A stretch of DNA of 64,000 nt from Punctularia strigosozonata HHB-11173 SS5 (GCF_000264995.1 NW_006767438.1:727989-791988), one strand, 5' to 3'. Counted from the stretch's first letter, positions 1 to 12,200 are shown. A program made the numbers and translations. The notes: generated by a model not told the origin, from the sequence alone.

Positions 1-3000
1 CCGTCGCACAACTTCCTCAGCGCCGGACCCTCATTCAAACCGGGTTCTATCGTGGATCCACCAGTCTTGCCTATGAAGATATTCCCTATGATCCCGAATC
101 CTGCAATTCCGACGCGAGGAGCGACGGAGCACGCGTGGATGAACCGGTCGATGTTCTGATAAATCCTGAAACTTCATCGCCGTTCGCGACTCCGACTACG
201 AATCGGTTTTCCTCCCCGCTCCACTTCCCGACGCTGGATACAGAGGACGACGCGGCTAACTACAAGGCGCAATACGCTCGTAAGAAGGCTAATCAGTGGC
301 GCCGGTGGCAAACAGAGACAATTCCGGAACTCATAACGCCTTACATGGACTACATCTGGGCTACCTCTCATATGGCTGACCCGCCATCTCTTCCACGATG
401 TACTTGTCAGGAGCCGGGGAGAAAATTGAGCGTTTTGGCAGTGTATTGCGAACGTAAGTCGCCCGCACATCGCGATGTAATCCATGTTAATGAAATGGAC
501 TAGGGCTCGCGCAGATCGACCTCTCTATTTGCACCTGCATGTCAGCTGCGCGACAACTTCTAGCCCGAGGGTTATTTCCGTGTGCTCCTCAGTCTCCGTC
601 TCTCGCATTTGATCTGAATATGCTCGAACTAGTGTCAACATTATTCTTAAATGTTGCGCCGAACGTCACTGCATGGACTACCACATTGGAGTCTTTTCTT
701 GGTGTCCGAAAATTCCGGTTGAAAACTCAAGTACGCTTTCCTGTGAAGTCGCCTATCGTGCTTACACATATATTATTTGGTCAGGATTCTTTGCGGAGAC
801 GTTTCAACAACGCCCTTAACTGGTACATCTACCTGATCGATCATGTGAAGGAGAAAACGATTGCGGCCATAGAGGCAGCCCGGAAGGCCATCGCGCGTGG
901 CGAAAAGGACAAGACAGACCTTGGATTCGAGAATGCAGGTCGGTTTCTGCTATAGTCAATCATGAGCTACCACTGACTTGGCATGCCCACCCACAGCCGG
1001 GTCAGGGGTATCGAACATCGAGGGGAATTGCTCGACGACGTCTACAGCGTCGGCACCGCCCACATCCTCCGCCCGTCCCCGACCATCGGTTGTTACAGGC
1101 CGAGGCCGAGCGTCAAACCTCGCAGAGGATTCCTCGGCACCGCTTACAGCCGCGGTAGTGTCTGCACCAACCGCACCTCCCCGAGCACCCGTGGCTGCAG
1201 GAGGTCGGGAAACATCAACCCTCGAGAGGAATCTCTCGCCGACGACCACTCCATCCATGCCACCCACATCCTCCGCTCGTCCCCGACCACCGGTTATCGC
1301 AGGCCGAGGCCGAGCGTCGAACCTCGCGGAGGACTCCTTGGCACCGCCTACATCCGCGCCTACATCCGTGGTAGCGTCTCCACCAACCGCACCTTTCCAA
1401 GCATCCATGGCTGCAGGAGGTCGGGAAACATCGAACTCCGAAGGGAAACCCTCCCCGACGACCACTCCATCGACGCCGCCCACATCATCCGCTCATCCCC
1501 GATCACCGGTTATCGCAGGTCAAGGCCGAGCGTCGAATCTCGCGGTGGATTCCTTGGCATTGCCTGCATCTGCGGCCACGTCTGCACCCCCCACGCCTCG
1601 CCGACCACTGGTGGCTGCAGGAGGGCGGAAAACACCAAGCCTCGAGGCGAGGTCCTCGACGACGAGAAGCCGCGCGTCGAACGCCGAAGAGGATCCCTCC
1701 CCTCCTGGCGCGCCCCGCTCGACGGCCAGCTCGGACGGGTGGCCGACAGCTCCAAGCGAGTACCTGCGTTCACGATGCCTGTTATGCTTCAGCGAAGGTG
1801 CTCCATCCGACTGCGACGACTCGTGAGTTCTGCATTTCTGGCATTTCTGCTGCTGTGACTTATTGTGAACATTGCATTAGCCCCGACGTCATCATCTGCC
1901 TCGACGCGTGCTTCACGCAGAAGCGTTGCGCGACAGGCGGTAGGGACCCAGCTCGGCGACATCCAGCCTCTGTCTTTATCCCCGAGGCCGAAGTATTAGC
2001 AATGGAGAAATTGCTTGCAGAGAGGAAGAAAACGCAGGCGAAGCCTGCGAAGGCGCGACCACAAACCAATGTCTCTTCCGGCGGCCCATCGGATGGCGAT
2101 ACAAATCAGACGACTCGGAAACGGAAACGGAAAGAGGCATCGACATCAATTCACTGCGAGGATGATCGTTGTGAAGGGCCGCTGAAGCTTCCGAACTCGG
2201 TGCTGGACGGTTGCGAAGCGTCTTTCAAGGCGGCGGACGAACAACGGGAGAAAGCAAGCACGCGATTCTTTGATGACACCGCACTCATGGCCCTCGTGTG
2301 CCGCCACGATCGTGTGCTCTGGTTGGCCAACATGACCAGTGCCGGCGAGCGCCAGCACTACGCGATCGCACTGTTGGAGAAGTTCTTCCAACATGTTCCA
2401 TCCTGGATGCAAGTCGGACTCCTGTACGATATCGGATGCCAATTGGAGAGGAGTTGCTACCGGTGGGACCTACTACCAGAGTACCGCAATCGAATCACCT
2501 TCGGCATTTCGGTGTTCCACGCGTACGGTCATCAGTGGGAGTGCCAAGTCTTCTATCACCCTCGTAAGTGCAAGGGTTTCGGGCTGTCGGATGGAGAGTC
2601 CTGTGAACGGCTTTGGAGCTCTCTCGACCACTTGGTGCCGCCGTTACGCGTGAGCGGGGTGAGTGGTATCTGCGAGAATTCGTTGACAACGCTTGATGTT
2701 TACGTTTTTCTGTCGACCCTCAGTTCTATCAGCGCCTCTACGTGCTCGATAGGCAGATACACCACCTAGATGGTTGCCATCGGCGTACGCTGGGGGATTG
2801 GCTAGCAAGAAAACATCACGCGTATCTCATGCGTTTGATTGCCGCCGAACGCGGTCTAGCGCACTGCAAAATCCCGCGCGAAGTACTTTGGAAGGAATGG
2901 GACGCCCAGCGCATGGCGCAGACGAAGCCTAAACAACGTTCGTGACATCTTCTTCACAACGTATTGATGTCTCATTATGGAACCAGGACAAACAAAGGAT

Positions 3001-4446
3001 GCCGGTACGAAGGTTATCGAATCGATTCTCCTCATACAGGACCAGCTGCGCGTCATCGAAAAGACCATAGCCGACGTCGAGCGGAAGATCTTGACCGGAC
3101 GCGGGGATGCAAGTACGACGTCGTACCTGGAGGAGCTCCTTGACGAACAGAGCCGCGCGAGAGCGAAGAAGCACAACCTCGAGAACGGACTGGATTTGCG
3201 CAGCCGTCAAAACCTGGAATCACTCCGGGGGAGCAAATACCTTACGCATCGGGTGAATGCGTTGGCGCTGAAAACCCGGCTCCGGGACCGCCTGCGAAAT
3301 CGTAAATCTGAAACGTCGCGGGTTGAGCGATCCTTTCGCTCGCATTCTTCCAGTGGGTGCAGGCTCATTGGAAGTCGCCGGCTCTGATCTCTCTTAAGAC
3401 AAGAAATTGGCATCTCACACGCAGATAGCCGTCCTAAGGCGCGAGCAAGGCATCGAAGCCGTCGCGCGCAAGTACAACAAGCTATGCTCTGAAATGGCGG
3501 AGCTCATTCGGAAAAGGCAAGCACCAGCAAGAGCCGTACCGCCGGTGCCGATCAAACTCGAGTCGCTGTGGAGTCTCGACGTCGACGATGATATTTGGCA
3601 GGATACCGGCCTTTTCGACGATGAGGGAGAGGGCGGGTCGCCGCCAAGATGGCTTGCCGACGAGAAGGTCCGAGATGGCATTCGGCACATGCTCGAGGCC
3701 GACAGATGCAGGGAGGAGGGCGTTCGAATCGCGAAGGAACGAAAAACTATGCAGCGCTGGCTGCAAGATGAGTGGTCCGCCGTCAACTACGCGCTCAACG
3801 AAAAGGGTGCGTAACTGTTCTAGGGCATGCTCTCGCGGCAAGGTGTACTCACGAAGGTTCAGGTATACGCCCTGGTTTAGCGCATCAACTTTCGATTCAA
3901 CGAGACGAGTTGCTGGCCCTCGCAGTGGTCTGGCGACGAGACGTCGCCGCAATTCCCGCAGATCCGGCTTTGGGTAGCTCATGGGGCCCTACCGAAGTGG
4001 AAATGACGGAAGCGATATGTCGTGATGTATCGAAAGAGGCAGAACTCGGGCCGGAGCTGGAAGATGATGCCTACGACCCGGACGACTATGTCGACGCGGA
4101 AGGACGACTCATACATCTCGAAGACGATCCAGCCGACATCGAAGATCTGGCGGCACTTTGCGAGACGGTAGAAGAATTACGCCTGAATGTGGAAGAGAAT
4201 TACGGCGAGCTGTGGAGGAACGTGACACCGTCGACACCACGTCTCTCGTCGGGGATCAGTAGCCGCATGTCGTCGCTTGGTCCATTCACGCCGATATCCT
4301 CCCCGATGGGATATGATCGGCAATCATTCACGCCTCAAGCCGCGCGCACACCACCTATGAGCCGGGGACTACAATCAGGATCATTGGCTGAATATTATAG
4401 TGGAGACTATCCCGCGACACTGTCAAAGCGTCCACGACATAGGTAG
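1..4446 (+). CDS. KDZ (Kyakuja-Dileera-Zisupton) family transposase, 5' end beyond window
   Basis: DNA transposase of the KDZ superfamily, expected to act in the nucleus. Nine visible exons: 3-453, 504-730, 785-938, 997-1822, 1881-2658, 2724-2937, 2987-3352, 3399-3806 and 3863-4446 (the last acceptor could be 3880). Phases agree and about 1335 codons are open. The frame is open at base 3, so the start lies upstream. Landmarks in order: a 'KANQWRRW' N-terminal block and a CxC-like cysteine cluster around the first intron (C-T-C, then L-x-R-G-L-F-P-C); 'DSLRRRF'; 'CLLCF'; a D in 'ICLDACFTQKR'; a D in 'LLYDIGCQLER'; and an E in 'GLSDGESCERLW'. These three acidic residues are candidates for the DDE triad. 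A proline/threonine-rich tandem repeat fills most of exon 4, and the tail is acidic. I see no premature stop, so the gene may be recent or active. Terminal repeats of the element were not found. Confidence 0.85.
1020..1680 (+). repeat. In-frame tandem repeat inside the KDZ transposase gene
   Basis: About three units of roughly 204-216 bp. The word CCCACATCCTCC or a one-base variant recurs near 1059, 1263 and 1479. Each unit encodes a segment with P-P-T-S-S-A-x-P-R-x-P-V, then G-R-A-S-N-L-A, then A-A-G-G-R-x-T. Unit length is a multiple of three, so the frame is kept. The repeat lies between the N-terminal cysteine-cluster part and the 'CLLCF' block. Confidence 0.8.
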
Positions 4447-4540
4447 AGAAGTAGATGTATCTAAAGTTATTACATACCTGAGAGCTGGCAGGAGGTGGTG
4501 ATGGAGTCATGTAACAACAATGAGGAGAGGCTGTCAGGTG

Positions 4541-4680
4541 AGAATGGTTGAGTGGTGGAATGCTGCCATGGCTTCAATGCTTGATGTGCATCTCAGAGGG
4601 GCGTGTGTTCGAACCTGGCTCTGGTCATTTATTTAATTTCATTTTCTAATGAAGGTCAGTCAAAATAAGGCCATGACACT
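4541..4680 (+). mobile_element. SINE-like unit with tRNA-type promoter, first monomer
   Basis: An A-box-like TGGTTGAGTGGT at 4545-4556 is followed by a B-box-like GTTCGAACC at 4607-4615. The spacing is that of a tRNA with a long variable arm (Leu/Ser type). An AT-rich tail follows. It does not fold as a convincing complete tRNA by eye, so I read it as tRNA-derived. Confidence 0.45.
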
Positions 4681-4694
4681 TCTAGTTGGTAGCA

Positions 4695-4800
4695 AAAATA
4701 GCCTGGATGGCTGAGTGGTATAGCAATGTGACTTTGTGTCATGGCATCCAGGGTTCAAGGCTCACTGTCAACACTGTATTGTTTGTGATGCCACACACAC
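4695..4800 (+). mobile_element. SINE-like unit with tRNA-type promoter, second monomer
   Basis: A-box-like TGGCTGAGTGGT at 4708-4719 and B-box-like GGTTCAAGGCTC at 4752-4763, about 160 bp after the first unit and in the same orientation. The pair could be a dimeric SINE or two separate insertions. Confidence 0.45.
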
Positions 4801-6919
4801 TGTCCCACGGTGTTTCGTGGGTGCAGTGTGCGTAGCCGTCACAAACAATGTGGTGTTGAAGTGCAGTCGTGATGTTTTGATGTCAAAGTGTAGCCCCGAG
4901 TTTTCAGGTAGCTTTAGGCAAGCCTTCCATAAACAGAGAGATATTGAAAAGTGTCAAGAATGAGTCGGAGCCTAGGTCCGATGCCAAAGAGTGACGTCCG
5001 GACCCCAAACAGGGAGCTGAGTGGATCTAAGTTGGAGGTAGTCAGAGCAGAAGTTCAAGATACGGAGTTGAGTACGAGAGAGACAGACCTGACCCAAGCT
5101 AAAGAGTTGAGTTGCTACGCGCTCTGAGTCCATGTCGGAGCAGAAGGGAATATCTTAGCCGATATCCGAACCGGTGAATACTATACAAGTACACTAGCTT
5201 ATATACTAGCGGAACACAAGGAGTTGTCGGAGCTGAAAACTACATGAGTAGTCAACATGTATCAAAGGAGAATATGGTGCATAAATTTGTGATGGAGATC
5301 CGAGAGTTCCACAGGGAACATAAATCTAAATAAGGAACTTACTAATGACACACAACAACTTCCGCATCACACATCCAAGAACAGGCAAGGGTGCACATCA
5401 TGACAATCCTACAGGTAGTACCCCAAAGGGAAGCTACAGTGGGTGTGGTATGTCCATGCCCTGGAGGAAGAATGTGGTAGTCCACGGCGCTGGTGGTGTG
5501 TCCAGAGTTTACAGCATTGAAGTACATGGTCCTACCGGGTCATGTGTGGCACTACCATGGTGTTAGTGTTCGGAGGCAGGGTATCTCCAGAGAACAGGTA
5601 GCCCCCAGCTGATGGGACCACCGGACATGGACCTACCAGGTGTGGCCATGTATGAAGGGAGCTACCAGGTAAACAGTGGTGGGATTACCATGCTTGGACA
5701 TACACATCGTGTGGTAGGACCATTACACATTTTGCCGTAGCGCCATGGTCGTTCCACTGGTGCCCACAATGAGCTACCAGACCTCACCATGGTGGTTCCA
5801 GCCCTGCTCTGGTGAGACCTTCTCATGAGGCTTGTGGAGTCTCCCAACATGTCCTGGTACATCCACAAGTTAATCAGTTCTCCCAACGGTAATCCCAATA
5901 GGCTGTATCTGGTGGTTCCATGCTGTGGTGTGACACGTGCGGTGGTAACTCCAAATGCCTTGTATGTGACAGGTATTGTCACTCCCAAGTTAGCCTTATC
6001 CATCACCGTACTACAGTATATCATTTTCTCATTGGTATTGTTCAACATAGTGAAGCTATTAGCTAACTTTATTTTTGTCATTAATCTATTGCAAGCAATT
6101 GATAATATCTATTCCCCACTCTGCGGATATTCGTAATCTAATCCACCCATAAGAGCTGCTATAAGAAGTGATCTGACTCAGTATGTGCACCCTTGGAGTG
6201 CAGTGCGTGTATGTATAAAAGAACAAATACTTTCACGTACCCACCGTCTGCCTGTATGATAATACCAATGTGGCTGATGTGTTTCTCATCTGATCATTAT
6301 TTGGTACATGAACCAACAAATCCTCCGCAAGGAATTGTTTGATATCCATCTGCATAGCCACAAGCAATGATAGCCTGCCATGAGTGTACTATTTATAGCA
6401 ATATAGGCTGAAAGACCCCTGACACCCCGTGGTATTACCACCTTGTGAGAGTATTTACGGTACCACCAGGCATGTTACCAACACAACCCTGGAACTACCA
6501 GTCAACTAACCACATACATCTGTCCAGCCAAGGTGCAGCAGATAGGCGATGGAAGGGAACTATATATGAACATGAAACATCGTTAATGCACATATCTGGA
6601 GCAGAAAATAGAAACCCAATTGCACAGGAGCTACCATAGCTCTGCCAATACTGCATTTATTGTCATTGTTGAGACACAAGCATAATTGGCAAGGAAAGGT
6701 ATAGCTATGATTAACTGTACAGGGTCACCAGAGCGATACCAGACAATTTAAGGGTATACACACCCCATAGGTAGATGGGAGCACCACATTCTTCTAGCTA
6801 AGCTGCTGGAGAGTCCATGCTCACAATGCCAGAATGGTAAGACATCTGATTTTAGACCTTATTAGGTCTATCTTTCTTGGTGGAGAGATACACCTAATAA
6901 GGTGCTGGACTGACGGTGA

Positions 6920-8194
6920 CTGAGGTGTGGACTTGCTCGAGTGACCGCGATAGCTCGAGGAAACTATCAAGCCGTATCTGGTCGGCAACAACGCGTTTAT
7001 TCGTATATAGCACACATTAAATGGTGACTTCAGAGAGAGGTGTAGACATCAGAAGTCAGAGATATGGAACACATATCGGATGGAAGCCCGATCGACGTGT
7101 GTGCTCTATGTTTGATCCCCCGCTCTGTATTCATCTAATCAGTTGTATGTTGCTATCAGTGTTTGGGTCTCTGTCAGATGAAGCATTGGACAGGCCGTAT
7201 TCTTATGTCGTCATAACTACGAAGTGCATCCCGGAGCTGCAGAAGACGTCCGAAGTCTTAAGGCCCTTGCTTTCTGCTCCGTACGCCAACAAGTATCCCC
7301 AACCGACCTACGTCCTCCTCCAAAATGGCTTGAACGTCGAGAAGCACCTTCACAATGCCTCCAGAAGCGTCGGCAATGGGAAGCCCAACGTCATATCCGC
7401 TGCTGTGTGGATCGGCACCAACATGCTCAGCAAGAGTGAAGTCGAGCACAACGACTTCGTCAGTCCCATCTGAAATCTTCAGCCGACATGGCTCATACTA
7501 TGGCTCAGGATAGAGCGACGATCGGAATCTATAGACCCGACAACTATAACACTACTCATAACACTCCTGCAGAAGAGGCCTTGCTGTCCGGCTTCGCGGA
7601 CATGCTAGCTGCGGGTGGCAGCACCGTCAAGGTCGTCCCCGAGGTTCAACGGATCAAGTTCTATAAGAACTTCTGGAACGTTGCCTACTCGTCCATCGCG
7701 TCGCTAACGCGCTACCCCTTGCCGGCGATATACCGGCATCCGGGCTCCAACTCGCCCATGCCCAAACCGTACGTGGACCCGATCAACGGCTCGCTGATAG
7801 AGCAGCACACTCTCCCCGTCATCCGCGGTGTGCTCGAGGAACTTCTTGCCGTCGGGCGCGCTCTCGGCTTCCCCGATACCGAAGACGGCCTACCGTCGAG
7901 TGTCATCGATGCGACGATCAACAGAACGAGAGATATTCATGTTCGTGCAGACAGCACCCACAAGCCGAGCATGCTTCTGGACATCGAGAACGGCAAGCCA
8001 ATAGAGGTGGAGGTGATTGTAGGCGAGGTGGTGAGGATGGCAAGAGAGAGGAATGTGCCGATACCGGTAAATTCCTTTGCCCCTGCTGCACATTTTCCAC
8101 TCTCATGGAGATGTGTCTTCGATGACAGCGGATAGAGGTGCTTTACGCGCTCCTGCTTGTGATACAGAACCAACTTCTGCAGGGCGCTCGATAG
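6920..8194 (+). pseudogene. 2-dehydropantoate 2-reductase (ketopantoate reductase)-like gene, 5'-truncated
   Basis: Family role: NADPH-dependent reduction of 2-dehydropantoate to pantoate in pantothenate and CoA synthesis (ApbA/PanE fold). Fungal members are often divergent paralogues. Exons: 6920-6980, 7034-7096, 7160-7458, 7509-8066, 8129-8194. Phases agree and about 348 codons are open, ending at a TAG. Visible family features are 'LARVTAIARGNYQAV', 'GWKPDR', 'YSYVVITTKCIPE', 'YVLLQNGLN', 'KNFWNVAYSSI' and a C-terminal 'LYALLLVIQNQLL'. The frame closes at a TGA at 6917, directly upstream of the codons for 'LRCGLARV'. The first beta strand and the G-x-G-x-x-G nucleotide-binding loop, expected about 20 residues earlier, are therefore absent. 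The repeat tract ending there probably removed or displaced the start. The rest shows no decay, so the loss looks recent. Confidence 0.8.
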
Positions 8195-9280
8195 ACGTCC
8201 TCGGATGTGGAAACAGAACAAGCATTGTAACGATTATTACACGAACTACGGGGTTGCGTGTTAATACAGTATGGATGGTATGGATGAGGTTCGCAGAACC
8301 TCGAAGTTATCGCATTGCTAGGGTAATGAATAAGGAAAGGCGCCTGCCCTCGAAGACACAAGCGATGCATGGGTTACGACATTGAATGCGAAACCAGCTC
8401 TAGCTTAAGGCGGCGCGGTACACCCTGAGCCGAAGCGGGCTGATATGTCAACGCCCTGGGCCGCCCTCCCACTGCGACGACCGTAAGTACTTTCCTACGG
8501 CCAGTCCTGCAAAAGATACTCGCCTGTTACACCGAATATTTAGGTCATTGTGGTTGCCTTCCACTGGAAGTGCACTCGGCGCGATGAAACTGCGAAATGC
8601 CATGCTGGTCAGTGTATACTACTTCGAATGGGGTACAGCCATGATACTTACATGCTGAACAAAGCAGCCGTGAAAAGCAAGGTCTTGTACATACTCACTG
8701 ACAGGTGGTCGGTTAGAAACGAGATATGACGAGTTATGAATGTTCAATATTATCGACCTTCGGGGTGAGCGAGCTTTTATGAGAACGTTCAGAGCTGCGC
8801 CTGGCCGAATGACTTAAAGATGCTGTTCCCGTCAGTGATACTTCTCCGTACTATGATATGCTCCAATCGCACAGCAGTGCGAAAAGATCCAATGTGAGCG
8901 GTTGCAAGTTACACCGGTGCTTCTTCCTTCCACGCCGGCGTGTCTTCTCAGACGAAGACTGTACGTAAGCGAATGCCTATATCTTCTCGCGTTCGGGGCT
9001 GACCTCCGTGACGGGCTGCAGTGCCACTGATACATATTATCGAGCATGCTGCGGGAAGCGCGGTACAGAACCTCCGACCGACAATTATGGACATTGATAC
9101 CTGGCAGTTCGTGTTTTGATTCCGCGCAAGAATAGATTTGCACCGCCAACCTGGCATTGATGCCGGCGCCTTTGGGGCCTGTTAGGGTGTTCTGCGAGCC
9201 GGCGGGTACAGGGTTAGGCAGTGCTGGCCTAGAACGAGGACGACGCCAGGATGTGTAGAACACCAGGCGAGGGTAACCAA
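8195..9280. other. No recognisable gene
   Basis: Only short overlapping open frames in conflicting directions. Nothing matches a family I know. The first 100 bp is probably the 3' untranslated region of the reductase-like gene. Confidence 0.4.
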
Positions 9281-9286
9281 CACGTT

Positions 9287-10560
9287 ACACGGCGGTGTGG
9301 ATACCAAGAGCCCGGGCAGAAGCCCAGCAGAATGCGCGCGCGGCATTCATGTCGGTAACCTCGGCTTGGAGAGTACGGACACGTCGGTGGGTGGACAAGA
9401 GGACGACCATGTTATCCGAAGGCCAGTTATGCTACGAACCACACTATTTGTGACAGCATGAAGCAGCGTCTGGTATGATGCGAATGCATTCGTTGGTTGT
9501 ATAATACTAGCACGCTGTCTGGATCATCTCGTCTGTGCCATTATACTCTCGACGTTAGGGGAGGGGAGGAGCGAAGCAACCGAGTGGGGTCAAATTTTCT
9601 GCCCTTCCACTGGCATTCTAACTGTGAGCACTGGGCACTTCTTGAGTAAGACACGGCACAGCGTACCTATTACATAACGTCCTCGCGTATTCAGCATGAC
9701 GCCATACAGGTATTGCACAAGTAGGAGTAAATCTGCGTGCGCACATGACCGAGGTCATGAGCATGTATTCAATATCCAAGGCACAACGAGACTCACGCGC
9801 TGATGAAAGAGAGGGCTACCAGAGGTAGGACACACATATTAGCTGAACGCATGCTTTCTGTTCCCGGGTAATGTAGTACGCTCTCTGAAGGGTTTTTAGG
9901 CTCGTCATGCTCACACAGATGTACCAGCCCTTAAACTAGCCATGCTGCCGAACGCTGCTCAGCGGCCAGATTACGGAGAGAACAATATGACCCTACGGGG
10001 GCCGTTCTTACCGCGCTGCCTGTGACTAACAGGCGCATCGGATGCGAGGCTGAAGCGGTTCCCAAACAATGTGATGACAGTTCTAGCATCATTCCTGAAC
10101 ATGCTGCGTATCACGCCGCAGGCAGCATTCAGTAGTGCTGGTGTGAATTCCACAAGTTTACCAGAGTGAGTCTTATTACGAACACAGATGTTCTGAGGAT
10201 GCCACATACCTTGGATACACTGCGCAATGCGCTGTACGCCAGAACATCCAATTCACGGGCCTTGATGGTGAGCGGGTAAAACACTTGTTCAGAATGGGAT
10301 CATGCAACCCGCGATGCCTCCGCGGGCCCTTGCATGAGCTTTAATTTCGGTGTGGAGTGAGAACGTAGGAACCTTTGCTCTGCAGCTGTAGGCAGCTCCG
10401 GCGGTCCTGGCGGAGCACGGGCATGCGTATGGAATGACTCCTCAAAGTTCAGCCAGAGCAGACAGAAGTCCTGCGTGTAGCGTAGAGAGGACTGTGTCCT
10501 TTCCAGCAGCGAACCCAGCTTCAGGACGAAAGGCCGGAAGCCGGTACGGAAGAAGGGCAC
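9287..10560 (-). pseudogene. Possible unrecognised multi-exon gene or remnant
   Basis: Minus-strand pieces look protein-like: 10300-10560 (86 codons with L/F-rich stretches), 9971-10207 (78 codons), and a terminal stretch of about 50 codons ending at a TAA near 9287 that reads 'NMVVLLSTHRRVRTLQ' and then an alanine-rich helix ending 'ALGIHTAV'. I could not link them into one phase-consistent model and do not recognise the family. It may be a decayed host gene. Confidence 0.2.
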
Positions 10561-10736
10561 AGGCTCAGCACAGCAATATCGGCCCTTAGTGAAAACGTCC
10601 GTGGTCCCAGGATTCGTCCCCCGTATTCACTCTGCCATCGAGTGTTCCGCACAGTAGGCTTGTCGGTAGCCATCCACGCAACTCCGAACTGCTCGCAATG
10701 GCCGCGTTCAAACGGAAAAAATGGCGCATCGGTGAT

Positions 10737-11006
10737 TACTGTACTTTTACGACCGTAAGTTCGGCCAGGTCAGAGGGGGACAGGGGACACCCCCCAAGTT
10801 CGGGGCCGTGGAAAGTTCATCCGCAGCCTGCCCGGGGGACACGTGCTTACGAGGTCAGATTTTTTGATCACACGGTCAGATTTAAGACTCTCACGGTCAG
10901 ATATAATGTGTCCCGGAGGTTCGGAGTGCCAGGGGACAGGGGACAATAAGTTCGGTTCGGGTGCCCCGGGGACGCGGGACGAACTTACGGTCGTAAAAGT
11001 ACAGTA
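10737..11006. mobile_element. 270-bp MITE with perfect 27-bp terminal inverted repeats
   Basis: The left end TACTGTACTTTTACGACCGT (continuing to 10763) is matched exactly by the reverse complement of 10980-11006. Both outer dinucleotides are TA, consistent with a TA target-site duplication of the Tc1/mariner type. The interior has no coding capacity but carries three GGTCAGAT words between about 10855 and 10905. The match between ends is perfect, so the copy is probably young. Confidence 0.85.
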
Positions 11007-11099
11007 CCACAACGGAACTCGCAGCGCCGGCACTCCCATCAAGGACACGGGACTGTAGAACGAACAGTCGATCAGACTAAAACGCTCATCGAAGTGCCT

Positions 11100-12200
11100 T
11101 TAAGCCTTTGCTTCCCGGGGTTATATAGCAGGTACGCCGTGATGATGCTCTACCTCAAGCGATCCATTGAAAACGTCCATAGTAATGGTGATATGGCGAC
11201 TGGTCATGAATCCAATCCAAACACGGCCAATGTCGGGCTTGAAACTCCTCCATCCGTTCTGCGAGCCTCCATTCGGAACTTCTGATCCGCATATTCCCTC
11301 TCGCCTTATCGCTCAAAATCCTATTGCAACCAAGGTTTTCCCCTTGTCGATGCCATAGCTCGGGTCTGTCGCCATCGGAGAGACATTGATCTCGGTCTTC
11401 CTGAGCTCGCACTGCTGAGATCATACTCGCGCACTCTAACGATCGTTCTCTTACCATATGCATAGAGGAACGGTGACGTGGAACCGATTGCGCTATCTCA
11501 AGTTCTTCGGAGCACATCCGACGCATCGTGGGCGGAGCCCCTCTATCTGAATACAACACCGGACGAGGCGACTAACATCTATCATCATTCGTAACCTCAG
11601 GACCCAGGCACCTACTGTTCTTAGACGCTAGTGCTTTCAATAACCTGCGGGACCCTAAGGCGTTGATAATGCAAGCTCCCGAACGTAATGTTCTTGTCCA
11701 TCCGACATCTCAGGCTTCAAGCTGCCTCTAGAGCGCCATTTCGTTTACCAGAACCTCGTGGACTGTGCGATCGGGACGGTCGAGGAGTGCAGTCTCGGCG
11801 TAGGCAAGCTATACAGTATGCTCAGCCACATGCCGGCTCTGCACCGTCTCCGTCTTCGCTATGCCGCAGATCCCCCGCTCATGGTATCATCGTTCGCCCG
11901 TTGTGCTCCATCATCCTCGGGGAATTCAGTGCCGTCGATGATGCGCAAGTGCGACCGTACTCCTTCCGCTATCAGAATACCCGTATTCCCTTCAGCTAGT
12001 TTGCTTTCCACGTGTAGTCGACCGATCTTCAGTTCCGCGACCGCTTGTCGTCCTTGGTCGTATTCACGGACAAACGTCTGGGGGACCCTCCCCGGCATCA
12101 CTGCACCCTCGGTCTCTCAGAAGACCGCCTCTCCTTGGAATGGTACAAGTCCATCCAAGCACACATTGACTGATCGACCTACGAAATTTATTCTCCAGTT
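11100..12200 (+). pseudogene. Fragment of an F-box/LRR-like gene
   Basis: Recognised mainly because a second, diverged copy occurs on the minus strand near 22850-23110. Both contain a stretch encoding 'GVGKLYSMLSHMPALHRLRL' or its counterpart, followed by a likely intron beginning GTATCATCGTTC. A short leucine-rich repeat-like register and the general look of Agaricomycete F-box expansion genes suggest the family, but no clean F-box is visible. Open frames are broken, so I call it a remnant. Confidence 0.3.

Larger units (their letters stand above)
4447..6919. repeat. AT-richer non-coding repeat tract
   Basis: This 2.5-kb stretch has no gene I can support. Its base composition and word usage differ from the flanking coding DNA. 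It holds two tRNA-like promoter units at its left end. From about 5400 to 6640 there are many short TGGTG/CACCA and CTACCAGG words (for example near 5631, 5661 and 5776). It separates the KDZ gene from a ketopantoate-reductase-like gene that has lost its first codons, so its right edge at about 6917 is probably an insertion or deletion junction. Confidence 0.5.

Noticed and set aside
956-1858. Open frames in the other plus-strand frame and on the minus strand across the KDZ repeat
   Set aside because: The tandem repeat unit is a multiple of three, so all frames stay open together. Only one frame joins the transposase exons in phase.
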